Below are positions 1-10,600 of a stretch of DNA of 42,717 nt, piece after piece. This DNA comes from a virus: the IMG/VR virus record IMGVR_UViG_3300046009_014136, positions 1-42,717 of that record. One strand, given 5' to 3'. Numbering within the stretch: the first letter of the stretch is position 1; the number at the start of each line of letters is the position of its first letter. A program made the translations under genes and the position numbers. The notes below the pieces were generated by a model that worked only from the letters and a program-made list of their open reading frames with translations, was not told where the DNA came from and made no database searches.

Positions 1-2681
1 GTACAGCTTCCCCTGATGCTCTATTAGAAATCAAAGTTTCAAGAACATCAAGCACGTCTGCTACTGCATTAATTTTAAACGATAATGTAACAGGTACCCA
101 AACTGATGGTGTTTATAAATCTATTAGATCATTGAGTAACTCTGGCAGTTCTGTAAGCGAAATTAGATTTATCGAAACAGACGGAACAAATAATAATACA
201 GCAATAGCATTTGCAACAGCACCAACAGCCGGTGGTTTGACTGAAAGAATGAGAGTTCATCGAGACGGTAATGTTGGTATCGGAACGACAAGTCCTACCA
301 AGCGTCTTGAGGTTAAAGGCACAACTACTGGTTCAGCTATTCGTGCAAGTGTTACTGACGGCCAAGGATCTTCGAGTTTTGGTTACGGTTTTTATATTGA
401 TAATACTCTACATGAGATAGCACAGATACTAGCAAATTATGTTTCTTCTGCCAGTTCCGGTTATGGTGGTCTTACATTTAATGTTGCGAATAATGGTTTA
501 TTCTCAGCAATGACTATAGATTATACTGGCAAAGTAGGTATAGGAACAACGAATCCAAGTTCAGCTCTCCATGTAACAGGTACTAATTCTTACGCAGGTG
601 CGGGATTATTGTTAGGCAGTGCCGGTGTCGCCAGTGGTTATATTTGGACAACAGATAATCTATACATCAAACCAAACACATCTCAAAACACTGCCAGTGG
701 TACATTGTATATTCAAAATTTTGCTGGCGACACTTCAATTTCATTGAATTCTACAGTAGCAAATGCGATGACATTGGATAGTAGTGGCAGACTCCTTGTT
801 GGTACAACCAGCAACTTTGGCGGAGCAGGACAGTTCGCAATAAATCAAGGTGGCGGCAATGTGCCTAGTATCCACTTGATTGGTACGAACGACGTTGGTG
901 GCGGTCAGCGTGAGGTTTCTGCTATTTTTTCTGGTATTACAAACGACACTGGGCCTGCTTACGGCAACTTGGCAAGAATTAGTGCCGGTAAAGAAAACGC
1001 AACTCAAGGAAATACTGCTGGTTACATGGCGTTGTCTACTATGCCTAATGGTGGGACATTATCCGAACGTGTGCGTATCACCAGTGCAGGCAATGTCGGA
1101 ATTGGTACTACGAGTATTTCAACCTATCCAAAATTAGTAGTAGGTAATAGTGCTGTAGATATACACGTAGATTCGACCACTACAGCATCAGCCTTGATGA
1201 ATGCTAACGCTACTAACAATATTCTAGCTCTTCGAGCACCGTTTAATGCCGATCCTGCAGCAACTAGTGGTCTAGATGCTAAATGGGGTATATGGTTTAG
1301 TGGTGGTCCGCCCAACGATACAACAAATTATCCTTACAACTCAACAAATGCTCGTACCACAAATTTAGGAAAATCTGCCGCTATCTATGCGATCTCCGAG
1401 GATACACTAGGATATAATAGGCAAGTCGGTCTTACTTTTTATACATCGGGCTTTGATGAAGGCATGTCAGAAAGGATGCGAATTACTAATACTGGCAACG
1501 TAGGTATTGGAACAAATAATCCTGCACAAAAATTACATGTTAAAACTGGTGGGACAGGCGCGATTGTTACGCTAGAAGGCACAACAGGACGTTATATCTA
1601 CACAGGAATAGACGGATCAGGTCATTATATTGAGCAAGAGGGAACATCAGCAGGAGAACGTGTTCTAAGAATACAAAATTCAAATGGTAGTGGGGCATAT
1701 ACACAATTATTTTTTGACGGCGCAAATCAAAGAATTTATACAAGTAGTAATGTAAATTTTGGTATTGGGACTATAACTCCTAATAGAAAATTGACCATTT
1801 CGAGAGCTAGCGAGACTACATCTGAACAATTAGAGTTTAGGGTTGAAGGAGGAATTAGTACCGGAAATTATGATGGTATAGTTTGGACTCAAGGAAGCAC
1901 TGGCACTACTACTTTAGGTAGTATAAGATTAAATTATAATTCTTCGGGTTCGCCCGATATGACATTTAATTTAAGAAATGATTCTGATGTTCTTTTCTTA
2001 AAAAATGGTGGCAACGTTGGTATTGGAACTACTACGCCTGCGGCAAAATTGCATGTTGTTGGAGCTTCAATTCTTTCTAACAATACAACCATTGACCCAG
2101 ATTCATATACTAATGCCGTAGTATCTGGTAATATTGCCGATGGTTCGGGATGGGGAGTATCATCTGGTATAGGAGGAAATGCAGGTACAGGCGACTCTTG
2201 GGCTATTGGTCATAACGGAGAGGGACTTTATTTTGCAATGGGAAATGGTAGCGCCAATAATACTTTAGATTCTTATATGGTATTTGCAACCAATAGAAAT
2301 GTGTCTCTTGTACCTAATAGTGGAAATGTTGGTGTTGGAACTACAAGTCCAGGTGCATATAAACTCTATGTGAACGGCGACACTTATGTGAACGGAACTT
2401 TAACTGAATCTTCCAGTATAACTATTAAAGAAAATATTAATCCTATTATTGGTGCACTAGAATCTATTTCTAAACTTACAGGAGTAATATATGATCGTAA
2501 GGATGGTTCTGCAAAACAGAGAGCAGGCCTCATAGCAGAAGAAGTAGAAAAAGTTCTACCCAATATTGTTAATAAAGATAATGATGCACCTACAGGTATA
2601 CATTATACAAATCTTATTGCCTACTTGGTGGAATCTATAAAAGAATTAAAAGCTGAAATTGAAATTTTAAAACAAAGATAA
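1..2681 (+). CDS. Tail fibre / receptor-binding protein with C-terminal S74 chaperone (5' partial)
   Basis: The frame is open from base 3 to the stop at 2679-2681, so the gene begins upstream; the TTG at 132 is not a real start. The protein is low-complexity and beta-rich, with repeated GNVGIGTTSP-type motifs every 60-120 residues, typical of trimeric phage fibre shafts. The last 90 residues match an intramolecular chaperone of the endosialidase type (Peptidase S74): a Ser-x4-Lys dyad (SSITIK) before ENI, then GLIAEEVEKVLP, then a terminal coiled coil (VESIKELKAEIEILKQ). By family knowledge this domain folds the trimer and then cuts itself off. It is followed 2 nt later by a Cys-rich accessory gene. 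Fibre role is confident; the receptor is unknown. Confidence 0.85.
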   Translation, partial: TASPDALLEIKVSRTSSTSATALILNDNVTGTQTDGVYKSIRSLSNSGSSVSEIRFIETDGTNNNTAIAFATAPTAGGLTERMRVHRDGNVGIGTTSPTKRLEVKGTTTGSAIRASVTDGQGSSSFGYGFYIDNTLHEIAQILANYVSSASSGYGGLTFNVANNGLFSAMTIDYTGKVGIGTTNPSSALHVTGTNSYAGAGLLLGSAGVASGYIWTTDNLYIKPNTSQNTASGTLYIQNFAGDTSISLNSTVANAMTLDSSGRLLVGTTSNFGGAGQFAINQGGGNVPSIHLIGTNDVGGGQREVSAIFSGITNDTGPAYGNLARISAGKENATQGNTAGYMALSTMPNGGTLSERVRITSAGNVGIGTTSISTYPKLVVGNSAVDIHVDSTTTASALMNANATNNILALRAPFNADPAATSGLDAKWGIWFSGGPPNDTTNYPYNSTNARTTNLGKSAAIYAISEDTLGYNRQVGLTFYTSGFDEGMSERMRITNTGNVGIGTNNPAQKLHVKTGGTGAIVTLEGTTGRYIYTGIDGSGHYIEQEGTSAGERVLRIQNSNGSGAYTQLFFDGANQRIYTSSNVNFGIGTITPNRKLTISRASETTSEQLEFRVEGGISTGNYDGIVWTQGSTGTTTLGSIRLNYNSSGSPDMTFNLRNDSDVLFLKNGGNVGIGTTTPAAKLHVVGASILSNNTTIDPDSYTNAVVSGNIADGSGWGVSSGIGGNAGTGDSWAIGHNGEGLYFAMGNGSANNTLDSYMVFATNRNVSLVPNSGNVGVGTTSPGAYKLYVNGDTYVNGTLTESSSITIKENINPIIGALESISKLTGVIYDRKDGSAKQRAGLIAEEVEKVLPNIVNKDNDAPTGIHYTNLIAYLVESIKELKAEIEILKQR

Positions 2682-2683
2682 TT

Positions 2684-3238
2684 ATGGCCAGTCTTCAATC
2701 ATTAGCATTAGGTGGAAATCCTGTTACAGTTTCTGGAGGTATACTGCAACAAGGAGGAGGATGCACCCCTTGGATGCGATTGTATCATTGCGGCGACTGC
2801 CCATCAACTTCGGACTGTAATCCTACCTACTCTGGAGGCTATCTACACGTTAGAACACCTATACCCTGCGAAGGATATACTTCAATACGTAATGTACCTT
2901 TTATGTTTGAACTCATTGCATTTCATACTTACAGTGGTGAATATACATCAGATTTTAAAACTGTTATCAATATTGATGGCAGTGATAATTTAGAATATAA
3001 TGTCCGAATAAATGCTGGATCTTATGGACTTTCATACGAACCTTATTTTTACAAATCTTCAAGTACCTATGGAGGTTATAAGAGATTGTGTATGAGTATA
3101 CAAAAAGTCGGTTGCTGTTGTGTGGGGTGGTTATGGATGCGCTGGTGGGGAGATACCGCCGCCACAAATCTATGGAATAACTATGCATGGGGGCAGACCG
3201 GAGCAGGTAATAGAACTAACACTTATCCTTATTTTTAA
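2684..3238 (+). CDS. Cys-rich virion-associated hypothetical protein, paralog 1 of 3
   Basis: An ATG 2 nt after the fibre stop gives 184 aa. The N-terminus (MASLQSLALGGNPVTVSGG) resembles those of the next two genes, and all three share HVRTP/HVRLP, a Y(S)G..DFK segment, a SSTYGG-type motif and a C-terminal W-rich stretch (WMRWW). This copy has two Cys clusters: CGDC...DC near residues 36-46 and CCC near 150. These could bind metal or form disulfides. No known family is recognised. Its place between two fibre genes suggests a fibre-tip, adhesin or baseplate-peripheral protein (inference). Confidence 0.7.
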   Translation: MASLQSLALGGNPVTVSGGILQQGGGCTPWMRLYHCGDCPSTSDCNPTYSGGYLHVRTPIPCEGYTSIRNVPFMFELIAFHTYSGEYTSDFKTVINIDGSDNLEYNVRINAGSYGLSYEPYFYKSSSTYGGYKRLCMSIQKVGCCCVGWLWMRWWGDTAATNLWNNYAWGQTGAGNRTNTYPYF

Positions 3239-3242
3239 TATT

Positions 3243-3740
3243 ATGGCAAATTTAGTATCTACATCAATAACAGGAAGCTTGACCGTGTCCGGGCAAATGC
3301 TAGGAGGCACAAACTCTGATCAAACTCCTTGGTACAAAATATCCTATACAGGATCTACAGATCTTTATATACATGTAAGGCTTCCGCTGCCTGCTGATAC
3401 AACCTATCTTGGTTGGAATCCATCTATTTTAGAAGTTTATGGTTTCAACGGGTATAGCGGAGATAAAGTTCACGACTTTAAAGCATTGTTAAATGTTAAT
3501 GGTTATGATAATGGCTGGTATGGCTCTCAAATTCCTATGAATGATGGATTTAATAGTTCACCTACAGTTTATAGATCATCTAGTACCTATGGAGGACAAA
3601 CTAGAGTTTGTTTTAGTGTAAGGCAAGATCAAAATTCGGAACCAGGTCATCTTTTTATACGTTGGTGGAATAATCAAGGTGCATGGAATAGTTTTGCTTG
3701 GGCCTATACAACCAGCAATAGTGCAACAGGAGCATATTAA
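3243..3740 (+). CDS. Virion-associated hypothetical protein, paralog 2 of 3
   Basis: The start chosen is ATG 3243 (MANLVSTSITGSLTVSG), aligned with the N-termini of the flanking paralogs; a longer frame upstream overlaps the previous gene without support. The protein has 165 aa and shares HVRLPLP, YSGDKVHDFKALLNVNGYDN, SSSTYGGQTRVCFSVR and a W-rich end (FIRWW). Unlike its neighbours it lacks the Cys clusters and keeps a single Cys in the TYGG block. Its stop overlaps the next ATG by one base (TAATG). The function is not known; it is probably a fibre or adhesin accessory protein by context. Confidence 0.7.
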   Translation: MANLVSTSITGSLTVSGQMLGGTNSDQTPWYKISYTGSTDLYIHVRLPLPADTTYLGWNPSILEVYGFNGYSGDKVHDFKALLNVNGYDNGWYGSQIPMNDGFNSSPTVYRSSSTYGGQTRVCFSVRQDQNSEPGHLFIRWWNNQGAWNSFAWAYTTSNSATGAY

Positions 3741-4291
3741 TGGCCAACTTAGTTTCGTCTACTATCTCAGGTAATCTTACCGGAGCAAGTTATATTTTAG
3801 ATAGCAACACAGACATGTCAGAGTGGTACAAATTAAATCATTGTATATGTCCAGGATCTGGTCCTTCAGACTGTCTAGGAACAGGTCTAGCCTATCTACA
3901 TGTAAGAACTCCTTTACCTACTAAAATTGCCGACGGAATGGGATGGAATCCTTATATTATTGAAGTTGTAGGATATCACACATATAGTGCAGAATGTTTC
4001 CATGACTTTAAAGCTATTGTGAATACTAACGGTTATGACGATAATTTTTATGGTAGTCAGGTACGAATAAATAGAAGCGGAGCAGGTGGAGCAATGACTC
4101 CAGCATCCAATCCCTATGTGTATGAAAGTGCAACAACTTACGGAGGGAAAAAGAGATTATGTTTCGCAGTTAGGAAAATAAGTTGCTGCTGCACAGGATA
4201 TATTTGGGTAAGATGGTGGACCAATGCAGTAAAACGAACGGATTATTCCTGGGGAACATTTCATTCAGACAGTCAAACTAGTTATTGGTAG
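3740..4291 (+). CDS. Cys-rich virion-associated hypothetical protein, paralog 3 of 3
   Basis: This 183-aa protein starts at an ATG overlapping the previous stop. N-terminus MANLVSSTISGNLTGAS is nearly the same as that of paralog 2. It shares HVRTPLP, YHTYSAECFHDFKAIVNTNGYDD, TTYGGKKRLCFAVRK and VRWW with its siblings, and has Cys clusters like paralog 1 (HCICP..SDC near residue 35, CCC near 160). The run of three is best read as tandem duplication with diversification of the Cys content. No known domain is recognised. Confidence 0.7.
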   Translation: MANLVSSTISGNLTGASYILDSNTDMSEWYKLNHCICPGSGPSDCLGTGLAYLHVRTPLPTKIADGMGWNPYIIEVVGYHTYSAECFHDFKAIVNTNGYDDNFYGSQVRINRSGAGGAMTPASNPYVYESATTYGGKKRLCFAVRKISCCCTGYIWVRWWTNAVKRTDYSWGTFHSDSQTSYW

Positions 4292-4300
4292 GAGATATAT

Positions 4301-4675
4301 GTGTATCAATATAGATGGGTAATTGAAAAAATTGAAGGATATCCTAATCATAATGGATTAGAGAATGTTTTAGGTCTTGTAGGTTGGGAATTAGAAATTC
4401 GAGACACTGCTGACCATTCTATTCATTATATTAGACAATCCACTAAATTAAATGTTTCTAATGTAAATCAAGACAATTTTATAGATTATCTAGAATTAGA
4501 TGATCAACAGGTTTTATCTTGGGTTTGGGAAATTATTGGAAAAGAGGCAACAGAATTACAGGCCAAAAAAGAACTAGATGATTTAAGAACTCCTTCACCA
4601 GATCAATTAACATCATTAGGTATGCCTTGGAAAGGTTCTTGTTGTCCTGATGGTACAGGAATGCAACCAGAATAA
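4301..4675 (+). CDS. Small fibre-associated hypothetical protein (DUF7936-like)
   Basis: A GTG start at 4301 sits behind GGAGA at 4291-4295; the overlapping ATG at 4299 runs into a stop after seven codons. The protein has 124 aa. Its C-terminal half (LDDQQVLSWVWEI, then KKELDDL, then GMPWKGS) aligns with the 120-aa protein at 11927 (LSSEQVLEWIWTN, KQLDQL, LPLPWTQ), so the two are homologs placed on either side of the giant fibre gene. The pattern resembles the DUF7936 phage family as I remember it; that assignment needs a profile search. A possible role is fibre attachment or assembly. Confidence 0.65.
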   Translation: MYQYRWVIEKIEGYPNHNGLENVLGLVGWELEIRDTADHSIHYIRQSTKLNVSNVNQDNFIDYLELDDQQVLSWVWEIIGKEATELQAKKELDDLRTPSPDQLTSLGMPWKGSCCPDGTGMQPE

Positions 4676-4685
4676 GGAAAATTTA

Positions 4686-7600
4686 GTGTCAGTAAATTTA
4701 AGTTCACTGTTAGGTAGCAATTTTAGAGGAGATAGCGGATACTCTGGTATCAGTGGATATTCGAGTCAATCGGGATATAGCGGAATATCTGGGTATTCGG
4801 GTAGTGTAGGTCCTCAGGGTAGTTCTGGTTATTCGGGACAAATTGGCTCTAGTGGATATTCGGGATATTCTAGTTTTTCAGGTACCAGTGGTTATTCTGG
4901 TGATAGCGGTTATAGTGGTGAATCGGGTATATCAGGTTATAGTGGAGAATCGGGTTACTCAGGTTATAGCGGTGAATCAGGTTATAGCGGTGAATCAGGC
5001 TATTCGGGTATAAGTGGTTATAGCGGTGAATCAGGTTACTCAGGTATATCAGGCTATAGTGGTGAATCAGGTTACTCAGGTATATCAGGCTATAGTGGTG
5101 AATCAGGTTACTCAGGTATATCAGGCTATAGTGGTTATTCAGGTTACTCAGGTATATCAGGCTATAGCGGTGAATCGGGTTATAGCGGTGAATCAGGTTA
5201 CTCAGGTATAAGTGGTTATTCAGGTTACTCAGGTATATCAGGCTATAGTGGTGAATCAGGTTATAGCGGTTATAGTGGTGAATCAGGCTATTCAGGTATA
5301 AGTGGTTATAGTGGTGAATCAGGCTATAGTGGTATATCAGGCTATAGTGGTATATCTGGTTATTCGGGTATAAGTGGTTATTCAGGTATATCAGGCTATA
5401 GTAGTGAATCAGGTTATTCAGGTATAAGTGGTTATTCTGGTAATAGCGGTTATAGTGGCATATCGGGTTATTCAGGTATAAGTGGTTTTAGTGGCTATTC
5501 AGGTATATCAGGTTATTCAGGTATAAGTGGTTTTAGCGGTTACTCGGGTATAAGTGGTTTTAGTGGATTTTTACAGAATCCCTACCCTAATGTTGTTGTA
5601 CTGACTAATAATACTCAGGCAAGTTCCACTGTGTCGGGTGCATTACAAGTAAGTGGTGGTGTTGGCATAGGAGGCAATTTATATGTAGGCGGTGAAATTG
5701 TTGCTCAAAAACTAACCATTGAATTGACCACTGTGACCACAACACAGGTAATTACTGACGATGTAATCAAAACTGACAACACAACCGATTCTTCAAGTAC
5801 AACTACAGGAGCATTAATTGTAGCAGGAGGTGTTGGAATAGGTAAACAGCTACGTGTTGGATCAAGTTCAACATTTGGCGGTAGTCTAATTCCTAATGCT
5901 GATGGAGTACACGATCTAGGAAGTCCTACTAATAGATGGGCTACATTATATGTTTCTTCAGGCACAATTGATATAGGTGGAACTACACTATCATCTACCG
6001 ATGGAGTTTTCGAAACATCCCTAATAAGAGTAACCGGAGCTACATCTAGTACTTCTACTTCAACAGGAGCTTTGAGAATAGTCGGGGGATTAGGTGTAGG
6101 ACAATCTGCCAATATCGGAGGCAATGCCACAGTATTGGGTAATGTCGGTATTGGTACAACAAGTCCTTCGACTCTTTTTAATATTCGTTCTTCATCTCCG
6201 ACTATTGCAATTGATGATTCAGGCAACGGAACTTCAACCATTTCGTTCCGCCCATCTGCTGCTTCATATGCCGAGCGTGCAGGACTGTCAGTTAATTATT
6301 CAACTGCAGAACTTCGCCTGTCCGTTGGGGTGAGCGGTAATACTTATGTCCAAACATTTTATACAAATGGTAATGAACGTGCTCGTATTTCTGCAGCTGG
6401 GTATCTAGGGGTGAATAATACAAATCCAAGTAATCCTTTAACAGTCTCGAGCACAGGAAATAGTGTAGCACCTATAGGACTTGTAGATACGCAGGCTAGT
6501 GGAAGAACTTGGTATATTAATAATGGATATCCGAACGTAGGCAATTTTAGTTTGTATGATGGAACTGCTGCTGCTGTCAGATTTGTTATCAATACTTCTG
6601 GAAATGTAGGTATTGGAAAAACTGATCCTAGTTTTAAATTAGATGTTGATACCAGTATGCGAATATCAGCAGTCGATGGTAGCGGAGGTCTACAAATAGG
6701 AACTGCAACTCCTTCTGTTTATCATTATATTAATTTTGGTGGAGCAGTTGGAGGAACTGATGATGCCTGGCAAATAGGTCGTAGTCCCACCGGTGGAGTT
6801 GGGCCAACCAATGGATTTTATATCTATGATATTAAATCTTCAGCAACAAGATTTGTGATCAATACTTCTGGAAATGTAGGTATTGGAACTACATCACCTA
6901 TTAATAACAGCGGCTACGGTGGCCTGTCACTAAATGGCACCAGTGGTGCTCTGTTCAGCATGATGACCAACGGAACAGAGTCTAGTCGTATTGCTAGCCT
7001 TGGAGATGAAACTTCGATTCAAAGTAAAGCCACTACTGGTTATATTAGTTTCGTTCAGGGAGTAAGTGGCGGTACTGAACGTATGCGTTTAGATGCCAAT
7101 GGCAATCTTGGTATAGGAACTTCAAGTCCAGGAGTATTGCTTGATATTCAATCTAGTTCAGGTGCAGTTATACGTGCAAAAGCAACAGGTGATGCGACAC
7201 AAGCAGCACTTATCCTTGATGGATATGCTACAACAGGAACTTATAGAGCTTCTAGATTAGATTTTAGACAAAATAATGTGGCAAAATGGAGTTTAATTTT
7301 AGACTATAATCAAAATGATACAAATAGTTTAACATTTGAACAAAGTGGATCTATTAAAGCAGTTTTAGATGCTTCGGCTAATTTTTCGTTGGACGGTGGT
7401 GGAACTTTTGTGGTTAATAATGCAAAAGCATACGCAACTAAAGATTCCGGTGGAACCTCACGTTGGGCTATGTACATGTCCGGAGGTGTGTCGCCTTCTT
7501 CTGGTGACATTCTATTTGTAGGTAATCCATTAAACAACGCTTTGGGATTCTTTACAAATAATACAGAACGTATGCGTATCGCCGGTGGCGGTGCTGTTGG

Positions 7601-10600
7601 CATTGGCACCACTGGTCCATTGTATGAAACCGATATAGCAGGCAGTACTGGATATGATCCTACATCCGACAATGCAACTGTACTAAGAGTTAGAAGTACA
7701 ACTAGTAGATATCCTACTTTTCCTGGCGAAACATCGGCTATAGCAATTACAAAATCCGGAGAACCTTACGGTTGGAGATTACTCAGTCAATATGTTGCGG
7801 ATACCTATGCTGGAGCCAATTTTCATATTCAGAATAGTTTAGACATTACACCAACCTGGGGTACAAAATTCTTTATTTCAAGTGCAGGTAATGTTGGCAT
7901 TGGAGTCACTGACCCAGTGATAAAATTACAAGTACACGGACCAATGAATGTCCCTGCTTCTAACTTTAAATCTGTTGCATCATTTAACTCAACCGATTCT
8001 CAAGCAGCAAACACTGGTGCTGGAATAACGCTGGGCGGAGTTTACACAGGTGGCACAGTCACAACATTTGCTCAAATAGCAGGTGTAAAAGAAAATTCAA
8101 CCGATAATAATTTTGCAGGAGTTTTAGCCTTATACACAAGACCCAATGGCGATACACTACAAGAACGTATGCGTATTACTTCTGTGGGCAATGTTGGTAT
8201 TGGTACAACTTCACCATCAGATCGTCTTCAAATAGATGGTAGTGCTTCATCTTCTGTTGCATTTATAGGATTAAACACAACAAGTGCCAGTAACGCAATG
8301 CGAATTATGTTTCGCGAAAGCGGTACATCAAAAGGTCAAGTGACATGGTCTGTTGATAATTCCGCTCTTGAATTTTTAAATCAAGACGAGGGCGGATACA
8401 CTGTATTTTATACAACTCCGACAGGTGGTTCTCTTACCGAACGTATGCGTATCACAGATGCAGGTAATGTTGGTGTTGGTACTGCATCACCCTTTGGTAC
8501 AACCTCTAATCGAACTTGTTTCAGTGTTAATGGAACAAACGACGTTTCATTAAATGTAGGTAGTGATGGAGTTCAAAGAGCATATCTTTATGGATCTGCA
8601 TCTGTTGGACAAGTTGGTACTATAGGTGCGCTTCCATTGGTATTTGCTCCTAATGATACTGAACGTATGCGTATCACTAGTGATGGAGATATAGGTATAG
8701 CAGCGACTTCACCAGAAGGTAAATTAGATGTTGTTTCTTCCGGTGTAAATGGTACCCAGCAATCAGATTGGAGCAGTGCTGGCATTTCATATAATAGTTA
8801 TGGTGATGTAACTATTACCAGAAGACACGGTGCAACTAAAGATAGCACATATGGATATACTGGTCCCATAATTGATTTTAGAACAACTAATCAACTGAAT
8901 GAATGGTCAGCGGCTCAAATTATGGCCACTGTAGATCCTCAAAGTGGAAACAATCATCAAGGTGGTTTGCTATTCCTAACAAGTTCTGGAGGTACTACAG
9001 ATCCCACAGGTCGAAGAAATATGGGAGCTGCTCCTCAAGTTAGGATGATGATTGGTCACAGTGGCGATATCTATATGCCTGGAAAATTAGGCGTAGGTGT
9101 TAGCTCTCCAGCAACAGAATTAGAAGTAGCGAAAACATTAGGTTCCGATGGATGGGTAAGAACAGTTACCAGAGATGCAAATAAAGCTTCATTTATAGGT
9201 GTGTATAGATCAGGTAGTACATACAGTGCTGGAGTTTTTGCCCATAATGCAGGACTTAGCGCATGGGATGATTTATGGATAAATGCGCATAATGATGGTA
9301 GTGGTGGAGTAAGTGGAGGAACTAGTAATAAAGTTATTATAGCAGGTAATGTTGGCATTGGAACTGCATCGCCTTCGGAAAGATTGCATGTTTCTGGCGG
9401 CACAATAAGAATTGATGGCACTACAGACGGCATAAGAATATTTAAAGACGGAAGTAATTCGATTATTAGTCAATTGTATCTTGCAAATGCTGTAAACAAT
9501 AGAGCATACAATTGGCAATTAAATGCTGATGGATCTGGTTTAGATTTGTGGACGTATGGTGGTTCAAGTTGGGAAAGAAAATATACGTTTTTAGCAACTG
9601 GTAATGTTGGTATAGGAACCGCTTCTCCAAATTCCAAACTTACAGTTAACGGAGTAACGAATGTAGGTCTAGGTGGAAAACTTTCTCTAATTGGTTTGGA
9701 TATTAATAGCGGAGATACACCGACATACATTAAAATTACAACTACCATTCCATTTGCATCTGGTTCAGCTGATTTTACTGTTAACATTAAAGGATTTGTA
9801 TATGGAGATGCAGCAGCTTGTGATCTAAACATCTGTTGGCATTATTATAATAGCACTTTCTATAACGCCACTGCTACTTCTAGTGGATCTTGGGCACCCA
9901 CAATAAGATTGTCTGCTGAAAATGGATTCGTTGCGATCGTGCTATCTTCTCCTGCCTATTGGCCTAAAATATATGTGGAAAGCATGTACAGTAGTGCATA
10001 TTCTGATCAATATTCCAGTGGTTGGTCATGGAGTGATGCTGATGCGAATGGATCTCCAATTGTAACAGTGGGTTATAAGTCTAATTTTGGTAATGGAATT
10101 GTTGGTAACTCTAATGGTTTAGGTATTGGTGTAAATCCTTCAGAAAAATTACATGTCAATGGTAATATTAAAGTTGCAACTGGAGGTGTGCTTTATGTAG
10201 AAAATCCAGCAGGAGGTAGATTAGGTTATTTAACAACTAATGCTACTGGAACATTACTATCAGCCCATAATGATGCTGGCGAACCTCTTTTATTAAGCGC
10301 CCCGGCAGCCTCGGCATATATGAGTTTCTCTACTGCAGGATCAGAACGTGCTCGTATCACCGGCAGTGGGGATGTTGGGATTGGGACAACTAATCCGGGA
10401 TCAAAATTAGAGGTTCGATTTTCTAGCAACTCGTATGTATTAACAACAAATAGCGGAGACAATAACACCGGCATTCGCTTTTCGAATACTGGTAGAGATT
10501 ATGGCATCTTCGTTGATGGTGGCTCTGGTTCAAGCAACCCACTTCGTTTCTATGACTTTACGGCCGCCGCCGAACGCGCCCGTATCACCAGCGGTGGGGA

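Noticed and set aside
4733-5571. Tandem repeats that could look like a CRISPR or other non-coding array
   Set aside because: Repeats are in frame, have no unique spacers of constant length and encode Gly-X-Ser triplets inside one long open frame.
5705-6241. Long minus-strand frame opposite the giant fibre gene (and similar ones at 7310, 9071 and 9470)
   Set aside because: These are mirror frames of the repetitive fibre sequence, Pro/Val-rich, without ribosome sites or family features.
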